Shown one piece after another: positions 8,788 to 18,263 of a stretch of DNA of 39,279 bases (position 1 is its first letter; the number at the start of each line of letters is the position of its first letter). The stretch is from Bacteroidaceae bacterium. GTDB lineage: Bacteria; Bacteroidota; Bacteroidia; Bacteroidales; Bacteroidaceae. A program made the translations under genes and the position numbers. The stretch covers positions 1-39,279 of the forward strand of contig JAGCGS010000052.1 in the NCBI GenBank assembly GCA_017649485.1. The letters are read 5' to 3'. Under the pieces are notes generated by a model. The model searched no databases, was not told where the DNA came from, and saw only the letters and a program-made list of their open reading frames with translations.

Positions 8788-8826
8788 CTTCAATGGTCAA
8801 TCTTCAATTTTCAATCTTCAATCTTC
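8788..8826. repeat. TTGAAGATTGA-type short repeat tract
   Basis: On the minus strand, units of GATTGAAGATTGA, AAATTGA and GATTGACCATTGA run from the last codons of the aquaporin gene into the gap before the GTPase. They supply the aquaporin stop codon and its final Ile-Glu-Asp. They are the same family as the tracts at 1512-1560 and 35042-35098. Confidence 0.75.
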
Positions 8827-9611
8827 TTCATCGCCGGTTCCAACACATAGAGGAAGAAAAGAGTAGCAACAACACCTCCCAATATCGGACCTAAAATGTA
8901 AACGAAAAAGAAACCGCCGGTCGCATCAGGGAAAGCCGCATTGTCCCACCCTCCGAGCCAAGCCACCAAACGCGGACCGAAGTCGCGAGCGGGATTTAAA
9001 CCTGCCTGAGTGAACGGAGCAATCAGTGTGATGCAGACAGACACTGTCAAGCCTATAAACAAAGGAGCGATATTACTATCAGGACGTCCCACATTGCAGT
9101 CTTCTGTAAAGCAGAAGATGAACAGTACCAGCACAAAAGTACCCACAGCTTCAGCAACAATGGCAAGAGGCATGGATACCGTAGCTACAGCGGCATCACC
9201 AGGATTAGGATAAAACTCGCCAAACATACGGGCCGTATCAACAGAAGCTGCTGTACCTCGCTCAATTCCATGAGCCAACTCGTAAGTCTCAATGGAGGGG
9301 TTGAACAACAAAAGCAACAAACCTCCGGCAATGAAAGCTCCAATGAACTGCGCCATTAAAAAAGGAGCCAATTCACCTATGGACATACGCTTGCTCACCA
9401 CCATAGCCACAGAGACAGCAGGATTTAGATGCGCCGGACAGATATGGCGGGTAACATAGATGGCTAATGTGACTGCAAGTCCCCATACAATGGCAATCTG
9501 GAAAATACTACCATATTCGCCAAACAACACAGCCACTGCTACTGATCCACATCCAAAAAGGGTCAGGATAAATGTTCCCAACGCTTCACCTATCAGTTCT
9601 TTCTTCATCAT
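8811..9611 (-). CDS. aquaglyceroporin (MIP family channel)
   Basis: A 266-residue six-helix inner-membrane channel of the MIP family. The two half-helix signatures are HLNPAVS and GLNPARDFGPRL. The Asp after the second NPAR is typical of glycerol-conducting members (GlpF type) and not of water-only aquaporins, so glycerol or small polyols are the likely solutes. Length and helix spacing are normal. The track frame begins at a GTG; the paired ATGs at 9611 and 9608 (MMKKELIGE) are much better starts. A -7-like TATCTTTG lies at 9635-9642 on the minus strand, without a good -33 box. Its 3' end merges with a short repeat tract ahead of the GTPase. Confidence 0.93.
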   Translation of the reverse strand: MMKKELIGEALGTFILTLFGCGSVAVAVLFGEYGSIFQIAIVWGLAVTLAIYVTRHICPAHLNPAVSVAMVVSKRMSIGELAPFLMAQFIGAFIAGGLLLLLFNPSIETYELAHGIERGTAASVDTARMFGEFYPNPGDAAVATVSMPLAIVAEAVGTFVLVLFIFCFTEDCNVGRPDSNIAPLFIGLTVSVCITLIAPFTQAGLNPARDFGPRLVAWLGGWDNAAFPDATGGFFFVYILGPILGGVVATLFFLYVLEPAMKKIED

Positions 9612-9735
9612 GTATAGATAAAACTTTTCATCCACAAAGATAAAAAATTTTTACCAAAGCATGAGCGATTTCTAACTACAACACGAAGAAATGAAAATAA
9701 AAGCGAATGTTCATAATTTGACGAACAACGAATGA

Positions 9736-10962
9736 CTAAAGAACAGCATGATGCCAAAGTTTATTCAATGCACATACAGCCTCTATCAACATGCAACCTG
9801 TGAGATGGGCTGTAAGACAAACGGAAGCATCATCAGATGGGGCTTCCCACCAAGTTCCGCCAAAGAGCATAGTGCGAGGGTTCAGTCCATGTTCCACCAG
9901 TGTGATGGCACTGCGAGTAATAAAGTCGCGATACTTTGCCTGATGGGGTTCATCCAAAGATGGTTCTTTGGCTACTTTTACAAAATAACGAAAGAAGATA
10001 CCGTGGAACAAACCACCATCTCCCTTGGAGTCATCTTTCAGCATTCCATTATTATCCGTCATATTGTCGAGCACATAATCAGCAGCTTTCACAGCATCTG
10101 CCAAATACGAAGCATCACCTGTAATCTTATACAACTCAAATGCAGCTCCAATAAAAGTGCCAGGATTATAAGTGTAAACCGAGCGATTGATATGACCTTC
10201 CTTATCCATGTTGTCATAAACGGCTCCTGTCTCAGAGTCAAAGAGGTTCTTCCGTTCCCAGTCAAATATCTTCTTAGCTTCAGTTAGGTATTCTTCCTTT
10301 GCTTTACCTCCATGAAGATTGGCTTTGTCATAGAAATTATACAGGCGGGCAGCTATGATGGCAGCAGGACCGTTGGAGCAAGCATTCTTTGACTTGCTCA
10401 CATCGGTTTTCCAAGTGATGCCCCCATACCAAGGAGCCTCGTCTTCCGGTCCCCAAGTAGGCCAGATCCAACTATCGAAAAGCTGGCGTGCTTTCTTGAA
10501 ATAGAGGTCATTGCCCGTACTCTCGAACATACGAATCTGAGCTAAAGCAATCCACTCCATATCATCCACATATACATTCCACCAAGGGTCTTCGTCCTTG
10601 TCACCCGTATTGAAAGTGGGAGCTCCTTGCCACCACAGGGGAAACAAATCCACATATTCTTTTCGGCCAGTTCGCAAATAAGCATCAACCAACACATCCA
10701 TCGCATGAGCCTGTGGCCAATAATGAATGGTGGTCATATCTGTCAGGTCACTGCCATAATTAAAATAGTAACGCTGCTGATACCCTTCAAATTGGGCTCC
10801 CCAAAAATGATCAATCAGTGCATGAGACATACCATCGGCAATAGCTTGCCAGTTGTATTGACCATCATTCGTTTTCAATATAGCCTGTACCGATCCTGTA
10901 GGAGCCTGACAAGCTGTCAATGACAGCAAGAGAACACTGATTCCTAATAACAACTTTTTCAT
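9736..10962 (-). CDS. glycoside hydrolase family 76 (alpha-1,6-mannanase-type) lipoprotein
   Basis: A 408-residue surface or periplasmic lipoprotein (MKKLLLGISVLLLSLTAC). The (alpha/alpha)6 barrel fold of GH76 is recognisable by the paired catalytic aspartates in VDDMEWIALAQ, by GITWK, and by ACSNGPAAIIAARLY. Known GH76 enzymes are endo-alpha-1,6-mannanases that cut yeast-mannan backbones or related glycans. No other mannan-degrading gene is next to it, so its substrate is uncertain. The ATG at 10962 gives a lipobox signal; the longer frame starts at a TTG upstream. A -7-like sequence lies 19 bases upstream. It is separated by 73 bases from the ArsR gene and seems to be its own unit. Confidence 0.88.
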   Translation of the reverse strand: MKKLLLGISVLLLSLTACQAPTGSVQAILKTNDGQYNWQAIADGMSHALIDHFWGAQFEGYQQRYYFNYGSDLTDMTTIHYWPQAHAMDVLVDAYLRTGRKEYVDLFPLWWQGAPTFNTGDKDEDPWWNVYVDDMEWIALAQIRMFESTGNDLYFKKARQLFDSWIWPTWGPEDEAPWYGGITWKTDVSKSKNACSNGPAAIIAARLYNFYDKANLHGGKAKEEYLTEAKKIFDWERKNLFDSETGAVYDNMDKEGHINRSVYTYNPGTFIGAAFELYKITGDASYLADAVKAADYVLDNMTDNNGMLKDDSKGDGGLFHGIFFRYFVKVAKEPSLDEPHQAKYRDFITRSAITLVEHGLNPRTMLFGGTWWEAPSDDASVCLTAHLTGCMLIEAVCALNKLWHHAVL

Positions 10963-10980
10963 AGTTTCTATTATTACCTT

Positions 10981-10988
10981 CAAAAATA
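10981..10988 (-). promoter_or_regulatory. -7 element of a probable promoter for the GH76 gene
   Basis: The minus strand reads TATTTTTG here, a full TAnnTTTG match. The expected -33 position has only a weak TTTCTG. Transcription would start around 10974, about a dozen bases before the GH76 ATG. Confidence 0.4.
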
Positions 10989-11035
10989 CGGGAATAAGTT
11001 TATATCTCCAGAAAGGTTTGTTTCAACCCAAAAAT

Positions 11036-11404
11036 TTAGCAGCACCCATCACCATCAGCTTTCTCTGCCAAGTCAGAGAAGAATGCACCGAATAGGGTCT
11101 TAGCCAATGCCCAGTTAGGGCGATTGATGCAATACTTCACCTTAGGAGCCTCTATTTCTCCCTGAATCAGGCCTGCCTCTTTTAACTCTTTGAGATGCTG
11201 TGAAACAGTAGCCTTAGCTATAGGAAGTTCTTCATGGATGGCTCCAAAATAGCATTGTTTGCGCTTGGCTAAGAAGTGCAGGATAGCAATACGTGTAGGA
11301 TGTCCCATCGCCTTAGCGAAGCGTGCCAGTTTTTCTTCTCTGGCACGCTCCTGCTCAGGTGTTAATATTGGGTTATAGAAATATTTCTTTTTTTCTTCTT
11401 CCAT
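11036..11404 (-). CDS. ArsR-family winged-helix transcriptional regulator
   Basis: A 122-residue small DNA-binding repressor-type protein. The ArsR winged helix-turn-helix is visible from AKAMGHPTRIAILHFLA through the recognition helix ATVSQHLKELKEAGLI to the wing GEIEAPKVKYCINR. Cysteines occur at KQCYF, KYC and a C-terminal GDGCC, so metal or redox sensing is possible but no classic ArsR CxC metal box is present. It is the last gene of the long minus-strand cluster, 45 bases after a secreted beta-propeller gene, with no terminator visible between them. It may therefore regulate the cluster or its own operon (inference). Confidence 0.88.
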   Translation of the reverse strand: MEEEKKKYFYNPILTPEQERAREEKLARFAKAMGHPTRIAILHFLAKRKQCYFGAIHEELPIAKATVSQHLKELKEAGLIQGEIEAPKVKYCINRPNWALAKTLFGAFFSDLAEKADGDGCC

Positions 11405-11449
11405 ATTAAGGCTTTAACGAAGACAAGTAATGTTGAAAAACAACCTAAA

Positions 11450-12715
11450 TTACTTAATTGTATAAGCTTGTAGAGCTGAGCCGTGACGCACATACAATAC
11501 ACCATTGTTGATGACCAAGTGTGCCCAATACGGTCCCTCACCCTTAGAGATGCGGAACTCACTGACTATGTTCAGTTCGTTGCCTGGCTGAGCCAAACCT
11601 ACAAAACCTCGACGCTCGTCATAGAAATACAACATGCCATCGGCACTAATAGTAGAGCCTTTGCCCTTACCACCCTTCCAAGCAGTATTATAGATGGTCT
11701 TACCGTCTTTTACATTCACAGCCACCCAGTTGCCATTAGTATTGTTAATCCAGTTGGAACCGTAAAGCACTCCATTAAGAAGCACATAACCACCATGATG
11801 GGTACTCAGATCATTGTTTTTCCAAGCTAAGGTAACACTCTTCATGTCATCGGCCAACTTCAATGCTGTTGTATTAATACCATAGCCTTGCGAGAACACC
11901 AGTATGCCATTCACATCATCAAACACAGGACCATTGGGGGCGATGTTCTCTCTGGAGGTGCCTTGTACCCAATCTTTGGTAGCCCATTGCACCTCTCCGT
12001 TTGCAGGGTCAATGCCATAATAATAATTGCAGGTACCACCTACAATTTGATGCTTGCCTTTGTAGATAATCAAAGTTGGCTGTGTATAATTACGATTGTC
12101 GTTCAAAGGACGTGACTTCCAAATTTCCTTGCCAGTTTCTTTGTCAAGTGCTACGACAGTGGTCTGATTACCTCCAGGAGAATAAATCACCTTATTTTCA
12201 AACACCAAAGGGCATTCAGCTGTACCCCAGTTGCCAGTCTTTGAACCATAGGTGTTAAAACCATCTACTCGCCAGACAATCTTGCCATCAGCAATATTGA
12301 TGCAGGCAATCTCACCCATACCACTTATCACGTAAGCCTTGCCATTGTCAATGGTGGGTGTAGTACGAGTCTCAGGATAATTCTGGCTGAATGGTTTGCC
12401 ATAAACAGTAGTATAGAGCTTCTTGCCATCTAATGAGAATGCCATGAAGGTTTCCTGCTTCTCATCTTCAGTCATACCAGTGATGTAGAGGTGGTCACCC
12501 ACAATTACAGGACTTGAATAGCCCTTACCAATAGTCAGGTCTTCCCACAGCATCTGTGGACCCTCTGCTGGCCATTGCTTCATCAGCCCCTTTTCAGCTG
12601 GATAGAGTCCATCGCGATTAGGGCCACGGAAACCATTAAAATTGTTTTGCGCAGATGCGCCTATGGCTATCATAGCCAAAATAGCCATACTTAACAGCTT
12701 CATCTTCATATTCAT
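11450..12715 (-). CDS. secreted PQQ-like beta-propeller protein (FRG family), tandem copy A
   Basis: A 421-residue exported beta-propeller. A Sec signal (MKLLSMAILAMIAIGASAQ) precedes an N-terminal FRGPNRDG motif and then PQQ-like blades with repeats such as 'GKAYVISGMGEIACINIADGKIVW', 'VVALDKETGKEIW' and 'NGVLYVRHGSALQAYTIK'. The fold matches COG1520/PQQ_2-type propellers. The vicinal-cysteine pair of true quinoprotein dehydrogenases is absent, so PQQ binding is not expected. It is clearly a duplicate of the adjacent upstream copy, from the signal peptide to the near-identical last 30 residues. Starts at 12715, 12709 or 12703 are all possible. Function is unknown; context suggests an extracytoplasmic part of the redox cluster. 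Confidence 0.85.
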   Translation of the reverse strand: MNMKMKLLSMAILAMIAIGASAQNNFNGFRGPNRDGLYPAEKGLMKQWPAEGPQMLWEDLTIGKGYSSPVIVGDHLYITGMTEDEKQETFMAFSLDGKKLYTTVYGKPFSQNYPETRTTPTIDNGKAYVISGMGEIACINIADGKIVWRVDGFNTYGSKTGNWGTAECPLVFENKVIYSPGGNQTTVVALDKETGKEIWKSRPLNDNRNYTQPTLIIYKGKHQIVGGTCNYYYGIDPANGEVQWATKDWVQGTSRENIAPNGPVFDDVNGILVFSQGYGINTTALKLADDMKSVTLAWKNNDLSTHHGGYVLLNGVLYGSNWINNTNGNWVAVNVKDGKTIYNTAWKGGKGKGSTISADGMLYFYDERRGFVGLAQPGNELNIVSEFRISKGEGPYWAHLVINNGVLYVRHGSALQAYTIK

Positions 12716-12726
12716 ATTAATTATAG

Positions 12727-13983
12727 TTATTTTATTCTATAAGCTTGCAAGGCTGATCCATGTCGAACATACAGCACACCATTGTTGATAACCAGATGCG
12801 CCCAATATGGACCCTCGCCCTTAGTGATGCGGAACTCGCTCACCACATTAAAGTCATTGCCTGGCTGAACAAGACCAACAAAACCACGACGCTCATCGTA
12901 AGCATAAAGCATACCGTCGGCAGTGATGATAGATCCTTTACCCTTGCCACCCTTCCAAGCGGTATTGTAAATGGTCTTACCAGTATTCCAGTCGATAGCC
13001 AACCAGTTGCCACTGGTGTTGTTGATCCAGTTTGAACCGTAAATGACACCGTTTAATAATACATAACCACCATGATGAGTATCCAAATCATCCGTTTTCC
13101 AAGCTTTTGTAACACCGGTCAAGGTGTCATTGAGTTTCACTAAATAGCCACCAGTGTCATAACCTTGTGAGAAGAACAATGCACCATCCTTAAACAAAGG
13201 AGCGTTAGGCGCGATATTCTCGTAGGTATTAGGACTTGGCCAGTCGGTAAACGACCACTCCACAGCACCCGTCTCTGGATTCACACCAAAAAGGACTTCT
13301 GCTAAAGAACCGACAATCTGACGCTTGCCTTTCCACTCAATCATAATAGGAGAAACATACGCTCTGTGAGCCTTCAGAGAAGTAGTTTTCCAAATCTCCT
13401 TGCCTGTTTCCTTATCCAAAGCCACCATAGAGGTCTGGCTACCACCAGGGGTATAAATGACCTTGTTGTCATATACCAACGGACTTTCTGCTGTTCCCCA
13501 GTGGCCAGTGACACTACTATAAGTAGATTTGCCTGCCACCTTCCAAATAATCTTTCCATCAGCACAATTGATGCAAACCACATCACCTGAGCCACTGATG
13601 ACATAAGCCTTACCATCAACAATAGTGGGAGTTGTGCGGGTTTCGGGATATGCCTCATTCCAAGGTGCGCTGTAAGAGATAGTGTAAATAATTTTGCCAT
13701 CTAATGACAAAGCTGAGAATGTTTCCTGCTTCTCATCCTCGGTCATACCGGTGATATAGATGCGGTCGCCCACGATAACAGGACTTGAATAGCCTTTACC
13801 TATTTGCAGGTTTTCCCAAAGCATTTGTGGACCCTCTGCAGGCCATTGTTTCAACAAACCTTTCTCATTGACGTAGTTTCCGTCGTGATTTTGACTGCCT
13901 CGAAAGGCATTAACATTGTTCTGCGCCGAAGCACCTATGGCTACCATAGCCAGAAATACCATACTTACTAATTTTTCCTTCAT
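12727..13983 (-). CDS. secreted PQQ-like beta-propeller protein (FRG family), tandem copy B
   Basis: A 418-residue paralogue of the next gene downstream, 11 bases away. It shares the signal peptide pattern (...VAIGASAQNN), an FRGSQNHDG start, 'WPAEGPQMLWE', 'IGKGYSSPVIVGD', 'YITGMTEDEKQETF', and a near-identical C-terminal end (GEGPYWAHL...VRHGSALQAY). The middle blades differ more, for example in the 'FTDWPSPNTYENIAPNAP' region. The pattern indicates tandem duplication with divergence of the central blades. It lies 12 bases after the GT4 glycosyltransferase, clearly in the same operon. No catalytic residues are recognisable; a scaffold or ligand-binding role outside the inner membrane is inferred. 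Confidence 0.85.
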   Translation of the reverse strand: MKEKLVSMVFLAMVAIGASAQNNVNAFRGSQNHDGNYVNEKGLLKQWPAEGPQMLWENLQIGKGYSSPVIVGDRIYITGMTEDEKQETFSALSLDGKIIYTISYSAPWNEAYPETRTTPTIVDGKAYVISGSGDVVCINCADGKIIWKVAGKSTYSSVTGHWGTAESPLVYDNKVIYTPGGSQTSMVALDKETGKEIWKTTSLKAHRAYVSPIMIEWKGKRQIVGSLAEVLFGVNPETGAVEWSFTDWPSPNTYENIAPNAPLFKDGALFFSQGYDTGGYLVKLNDTLTGVTKAWKTDDLDTHHGGYVLLNGVIYGSNWINNTSGNWLAIDWNTGKTIYNTAWKGGKGKGSIITADGMLYAYDERRGFVGLVQPGNDFNVVSEFRITKGEGPYWAHLVINNGVLYVRHGSALQAYRIK

Positions 13984-13995
13984 ATTAATATTATT

Positions 13996-15264
13996 TTAGT
14001 TATTTATCAATTCATTATATAGTTTAAGCAATTCATTTGCCACATTCCTGTCATCATAGCGTTCCTTAGCCATTGTCAATGCATGTGCTTTGAATTGATT
14101 AAACAGGTGATGGTCAGTGAGCATCTTTTCCAAAGCATCAGCCAAATGTTGAGGGTCGTTGGGCTCATATATGAGTCCTGCATTACCCACAATCTCGGCA
14201 AACGAGCCAGTGTTTGGCTCAACAACTGGCCTCCCAGCAGCAAAAGCTTCACATAAATACAACCCTACCCCTTCCTTAAAGCGCAGCGGCACAGAAAGAA
14301 CAGATATTTTTCGGTAGAAGTCGGCATGTTCGTCCATATCGTAAGTTTCTTCTATCACCACATCGGCGGTATAAGGCGCCAATATTCGTTTCACCTGTCT
14401 CACTAATTTCTTATCAGGACTCATATATCCACCACCTATTCGAAGTTTAAGGTTGGGAATTGTGTCCCGTTTTTTTAGCAGCACAAAGGCATCGGCCAGT
14501 ATATCTAATCCATCGAGTTTATTCATGCGATAGAAGAATCCTATAGTAGGGTCAGCTGGATATTCATCTGTTTGATATTTTTTCAAATCAATTCCTGGGT
14601 ATATCACTTTCACACGCCCTAACTGTGGCAACTTCCTCTCGACTATCTGCCGATAGTAATAGCTTGTAGTGATAAAGTGGTCAACATATTGGGCATTATC
14701 CAACACACTTTGCCAAGCTTTACCAATAAACTCGCTCTTCAAACTGTCAATCCACACTTCCTCATCTTGGAGGGAGCAAACAATTGGTATTTCCGTTTCT
14801 TGCTTCAACTTTTTGGCAATACCCAATAGCAATGAAGTAGATAGCTGTATGATATCGGGCTTCTCGGTTTGTTTTACCCAGTCAATCAACATCCTCACAT
14901 TATCTTCGAAAGCTAATCCCTCACCCGATATCATACTGAGAGTCATACCTTCCATGCCCTCAGCTGAGGTAGTACCAGATAAAGAAGACGCCAAATCAAG
15001 CAATGTTTCAGAACCCAACATACGCTTCATCCATGATGGCATTTTACGGTTGCCAAACATTTTCTGCTCCACATAATAGGTTGTGGCAGGAAAGAACAAA
15101 GGCACATCACACTGAAATGTATTGCGTTTCAACGGCAGGTACAGGGGCATGATAATAACCTCGTGTCCAGCCTTGCGCAATGATAATGCCTGCAGGTTGT
15201 CACGGAAGCAGTTTCCACAATAGTAGGAATCGCCCGACCCTGGTTGTATAAACAGAACTTTCAT
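13996..15264 (-). CDS. GT4-family glycosyltransferase with N-terminal CGNCFRDN motif
   Basis: A 422-residue GT-B glycosyltransferase of family GT4. The C-terminal nucleotide-sugar site shows the EX7E motif in KEGVGLYLCEA, followed by 'AAGRPVVEPNTGSFAEIV'. The N-terminal Rossmann domain starts 'MKVLFIQPGSGDSYYCGNCFRDN'. As I recall, this short cysteine motif (CGxCxRDN) marks a GT4 subgroup also seen in Planctomycetes. The enzyme would act at the cytoplasmic side of the membrane on an unknown acceptor, perhaps a lipid. The ATG overlaps the TGA of the upstream permease by 4 bases, which links it to the ABC transporter. Donor and acceptor are not predictable from sequence. Confidence 0.88.
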   Translation of the reverse strand: MKVLFIQPGSGDSYYCGNCFRDNLQALSLRKAGHEVIIMPLYLPLKRNTFQCDVPLFFPATTYYVEQKMFGNRKMPSWMKRMLGSETLLDLASSLSGTTSAEGMEGMTLSMISGEGLAFEDNVRMLIDWVKQTEKPDIIQLSTSLLLGIAKKLKQETEIPIVCSLQDEEVWIDSLKSEFIGKAWQSVLDNAQYVDHFITTSYYYRQIVERKLPQLGRVKVIYPGIDLKKYQTDEYPADPTIGFFYRMNKLDGLDILADAFVLLKKRDTIPNLKLRIGGGYMSPDKKLVRQVKRILAPYTADVVIEETYDMDEHADFYRKISVLSVPLRFKEGVGLYLCEAFAAGRPVVEPNTGSFAEIVGNAGLIYEPNDPQHLADALEKMLTDHHLFNQFKAHALTMAKERYDDRNVANELLKLYNELINN

Positions 15265-16484
15265 TCTATCTTTCTTCTCACTATTCTTCTAACAAAATAA
15301 ATCACACCAGCTACCAGTAAAGCGGTATATGCCAAGCAGAGGAGCCAAGTGCCATAACTAACATTGGCAAAGCTTGTGCATACACTCAGTATGGCACCTG
15401 TTACGCCTATAAAAATAGCATACAGGGGCACCCTGAGATGCTCGTCAACCAACAGCTTTTCGATGATGAGCGACGGATAGCCCAGCATCTGGTAGAGGCG
15501 AATATCCTCGTCCTTCATCGCCAAATTCTTGCGGATGACAATAACAAAGCTGAACAAACCGACCAACAAACCGATGCCTCCCAAAGTGAGGAATATTGAC
15601 AAGTAGGTATCGGTCACCTGATAGAACTGGCGTAATCGTTCACCCGTTGGCATCACCCTCACTCCATACTCGTTCAGAGCAGTGGCCAAGATAGTCTTGG
15701 TTGGCTCTACTTCATGGTCATCCACCTTTACCAAGACTACTTCGGAGCCTGTTATCTCAGGCCATATTTCGGTAAAATATTCCTTGTCAATCACCACATT
15801 ACCTTGCAATATGGTATTGGGCAACGTACCTGCCAACAAGAGTTTTACTTCTTGCCCATGGGCATCTTGGTAATGCAAGGTATCGCCCAAGCTCATCATC
15901 AAGCCCCAAGTCAATACGGTTTCGTCAACATAACAGGGAACAATATTCCCATTGGAATGATATCCCTCTATATTTTCTTCTTTAGTTTTGTAATGGTCAA
16001 TGGCAAATGCTTGCTCGAACAGCTGCATATCTACTCCCAACACGGTGGGAGTGGAAACCTTATTGAGATTCAAGCAGGAAGCATCGTCAGCTGTATAACG
16101 CAGGAATTGCAGGAAGACTGCATCTTCTGGCAAATCCATTAGCGAGAGCTGGCGCCTACCCTCGTCGGTATTCATATCATAATAAACGGGCACGGTGGTT
16201 TCCATCCACAAACTATACCCCCCAGTACCTTGTACCAACTGTGAGGAATCGCCAAATCCCTTGCGGTTCAAGCCCACAGCAAAGACGATGAATACGCCCA
16301 AAGCAAGGGTTAGGAAGGATACAACAGCTTGTTTTCGGTTAGCATAGAGGGAACTCCACACCAATTGCTTCCTGTTGTTAGCATTTGGCTTACGACTATT
16401 GACAACGAGGAGGTGCCATCCGAGGTATGACCCTAAGATAAGCCACGCACAACCAATTAATATGAACAATACTACCTTCAGCAT
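15261..16484 (-). CDS. FtsX/MacB-type ABC transporter permease, second subunit
   Basis: A 407-residue integral membrane protein. Two N-terminal helices ('VVLFILIGCAWLILGSYLGWHLL' and 'VVSFLTLALGVFIVFAVG') are followed by a periplasmic domain of about 170 residues. Three C-terminal helices then form an FtsX-like core ('GGIGLLVGLFSFVIVIRKNL', then the last two hydrophobic stretches). It lies 3 bases downstream of another FtsX-type permease and overlaps the GT4 start by 4 bases. With its partner (591 residues) it resembles one long FtsX-type permease split in two. Such transporters work as mechanotransmission or lipoprotein/lipid-extraction systems and do not form ordinary channels; the substrate is unknown. 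Confidence 0.85.
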   Translation of the reverse strand: MLKVVLFILIGCAWLILGSYLGWHLLVVNSRKPNANNRKQLVWSSLYANRKQAVVSFLTLALGVFIVFAVGLNRKGFGDSSQLVQGTGGYSLWMETTVPVYYDMNTDEGRRQLSLMDLPEDAVFLQFLRYTADDASCLNLNKVSTPTVLGVDMQLFEQAFAIDHYKTKEENIEGYHSNGNIVPCYVDETVLTWGLMMSLGDTLHYQDAHGQEVKLLLAGTLPNTILQGNVVIDKEYFTEIWPEITGSEVVLVKVDDHEVEPTKTILATALNEYGVRVMPTGERLRQFYQVTDTYLSIFLTLGGIGLLVGLFSFVIVIRKNLAMKDEDIRLYQMLGYPSLIIEKLLVDEHLRVPLYAIFIGVTGAILSVCTSFANVSYGTWLLCLAYTALLVAGVIYFVRRIVRRKIE

Positions 16485-16487
16485 AAC

Positions 16488-18263
16488 TCATTGTTTATTA
16501 TTTACTACACCCTTAATGGCCCACCACAACACACACGATGCCATGAGCAGACTTACTATAATGCCGATGACCAGTGTATAAAGACTGATAGAAACATGAA
16601 AACCATCTGTTTGGGTGGCTCCTTGCCAAACATTGCCCAAAAGGAACATGATAAGCCAAGTATAAAGCACACCTACCACCAAACCAATCAACACTGCTAT
16701 CAATAAGGTGGGACAAGCTTCACGATATAACATGGTGCGTATGCGTCTATCAGACCAACCCAAGGATTGCAACAAGTGGGTTTCTCCTTGTCGTTGCCAG
16801 TACATTTCAGACAAAGGACTGTACATCAACAATAAAGCCGAAACGATGATGAAGAAGCCAAGAGCCAGGAACAAGCCTGCAAAATCTACACCATTCATAG
16901 CACTATACAAACCTGTCTCTCGGGGATGCACAACCTGTATCCCACACATAGTAGCATCAATACCCGAAAAATCTACATCGTTATTGCTTACCCTGATAGC
17001 CGTTGCCGAACCGAACACCGTTTTCCAATCATTAATAACGGCATTATAAGGAACTATGGCTTTAGGCGTTGAACGATAATCTGTCCAATATTGTTCATCT
17101 TCATCGGTAATCAGATCCATATCAATAGGCAGGTCGCTATCCCACTCGGTGCAACGCTCTACATCGGTCAGTCCTGGGAATTCAGCACTAAGTGTGCCGT
17201 CAGCTACCCACTCCTGCAGCGGGATGATGGCAGAAACCCTTAACTGCATAGAGTCGGTTTCCAAACGCTTCAGTCCTTTCATCTTGAAATAGCTAATGCT
17301 AATTGCATCACCTACCTTTGCCCCTATTCTTCTTGCTGTATAGTCAGAAAGGATTATCTCATCATCTGCCAATGGTTCTCCTCTATAACTATCCATTGCT
17401 GTAACGAATGAATAGGGCACCGACTTTCCATCCAAACGGATTGAGTTGGCTAAATAGGAATAGAGACGATTAGGATTCTGATTATGAGTGCATAAGAAAA
17501 CTATCAGGTCATCGGGCATAAATACACGTTCGGTAATGATTTCGGTACAATCATCTTTCTTGACCGACTTAATGCCTGCCATTGACACTTGCCAAGCTTG
17601 GTTGATGTCTGGCATTTCAACCTTTTGTGACGAAAGGATGACATTTACCTTGTCGCCCGTTTCCAACAAGTCGTTGAGCATCTCACGGTTGACAAAGATG
17701 TTTAGTGGAATAATCTGTTCATTCCGCAAACTGAGGTTGCCCCCATCTGAGGCATCAATCACCCCAGCACAGGATAGACGCAAACTGGCGGTATAGTTCT
17801 GGGTAACAAACAATGACCCAGAAGGTATTAAGCCATTTTTCGCCAAACGAAGCACAATGTCGTCACCAGCCAATACGCCTGCTTCTTTGGAGAGTTGCTC
17901 ATTGATAATGGCATCGCCATCAGCCAACGAGATACCATTTCTTAATCTATCGACACCCCATACATTGACGGGTATCAACTGACCGTTTACCTGCATAAAG
18001 CCATCGGTCATAACAGCTCCCCAGGCGCCATCTACAAGGGCATCTACCATACTGGCATTCATATAGTCGGTACTATTGAATATCACTGACTCGGTATCGC
18101 CCAAACGATCGGTCACCCTCTTTACCAACGTCATACGCACAGAATCACCCACCATCAAGCTACCAGTTACAACGGCCACCATAATGACAGTAGCCAGCGC
18201 TATCAATGCATAGAAGCGTCGGTAATAGCTGATATTGCCCTGTATGAGACGTTGATTGTTCAT
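16488..18263 (-). CDS. FtsX/MacB-type ABC transporter permease, first subunit
   Basis: A 591-residue permease. One helix near the N terminus ('FYALIALATVIMVAVVTGSLMVGDSVR') precedes a large extracytoplasmic domain (about residues 45-460). Three C-terminal helices follow ('AGLFLALGFFIIVSALLLMYS', 'LLIAVLIGLVVGVLYTWLIMFLLG', 'LVIGIIVSLLMASCVLWWAI'). The start 'NNQRLIQGNISYYRR' is typical of DUF214/FtsX proteins. It overlaps the ATPase stop by 4 bases (ATGA), so the two are translationally coupled. A partner permease follows after 3 bases. Together they form a type VII-like ABC system that probably moves a lipid-linked or lipoprotein substrate; this is family knowledge, not seen in the sequence. 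Confidence 0.87.
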   Translation of the reverse strand: MNNQRLIQGNISYYRRFYALIALATVIMVAVVTGSLMVGDSVRMTLVKRVTDRLGDTESVIFNSTDYMNASMVDALVDGAWGAVMTDGFMQVNGQLIPVNVWGVDRLRNGISLADGDAIINEQLSKEAGVLAGDDIVLRLAKNGLIPSGSLFVTQNYTASLRLSCAGVIDASDGGNLSLRNEQIIPLNIFVNREMLNDLLETGDKVNVILSSQKVEMPDINQAWQVSMAGIKSVKKDDCTEIITERVFMPDDLIVFLCTHNQNPNRLYSYLANSIRLDGKSVPYSFVTAMDSYRGEPLADDEIILSDYTARRIGAKVGDAISISYFKMKGLKRLETDSMQLRVSAIIPLQEWVADGTLSAEFPGLTDVERCTEWDSDLPIDMDLITDEDEQYWTDYRSTPKAIVPYNAVINDWKTVFGSATAIRVSNNDVDFSGIDATMCGIQVVHPRETGLYSAMNGVDFAGLFLALGFFIIVSALLLMYSPLSEMYWQRQGETHLLQSLGWSDRRIRTMLYREACPTLLIAVLIGLVVGVLYTWLIMFLLGNVWQGATQTDGFHVSISLYTLVIGIIVSLLMASCVLWWAIKGVVNNKQ

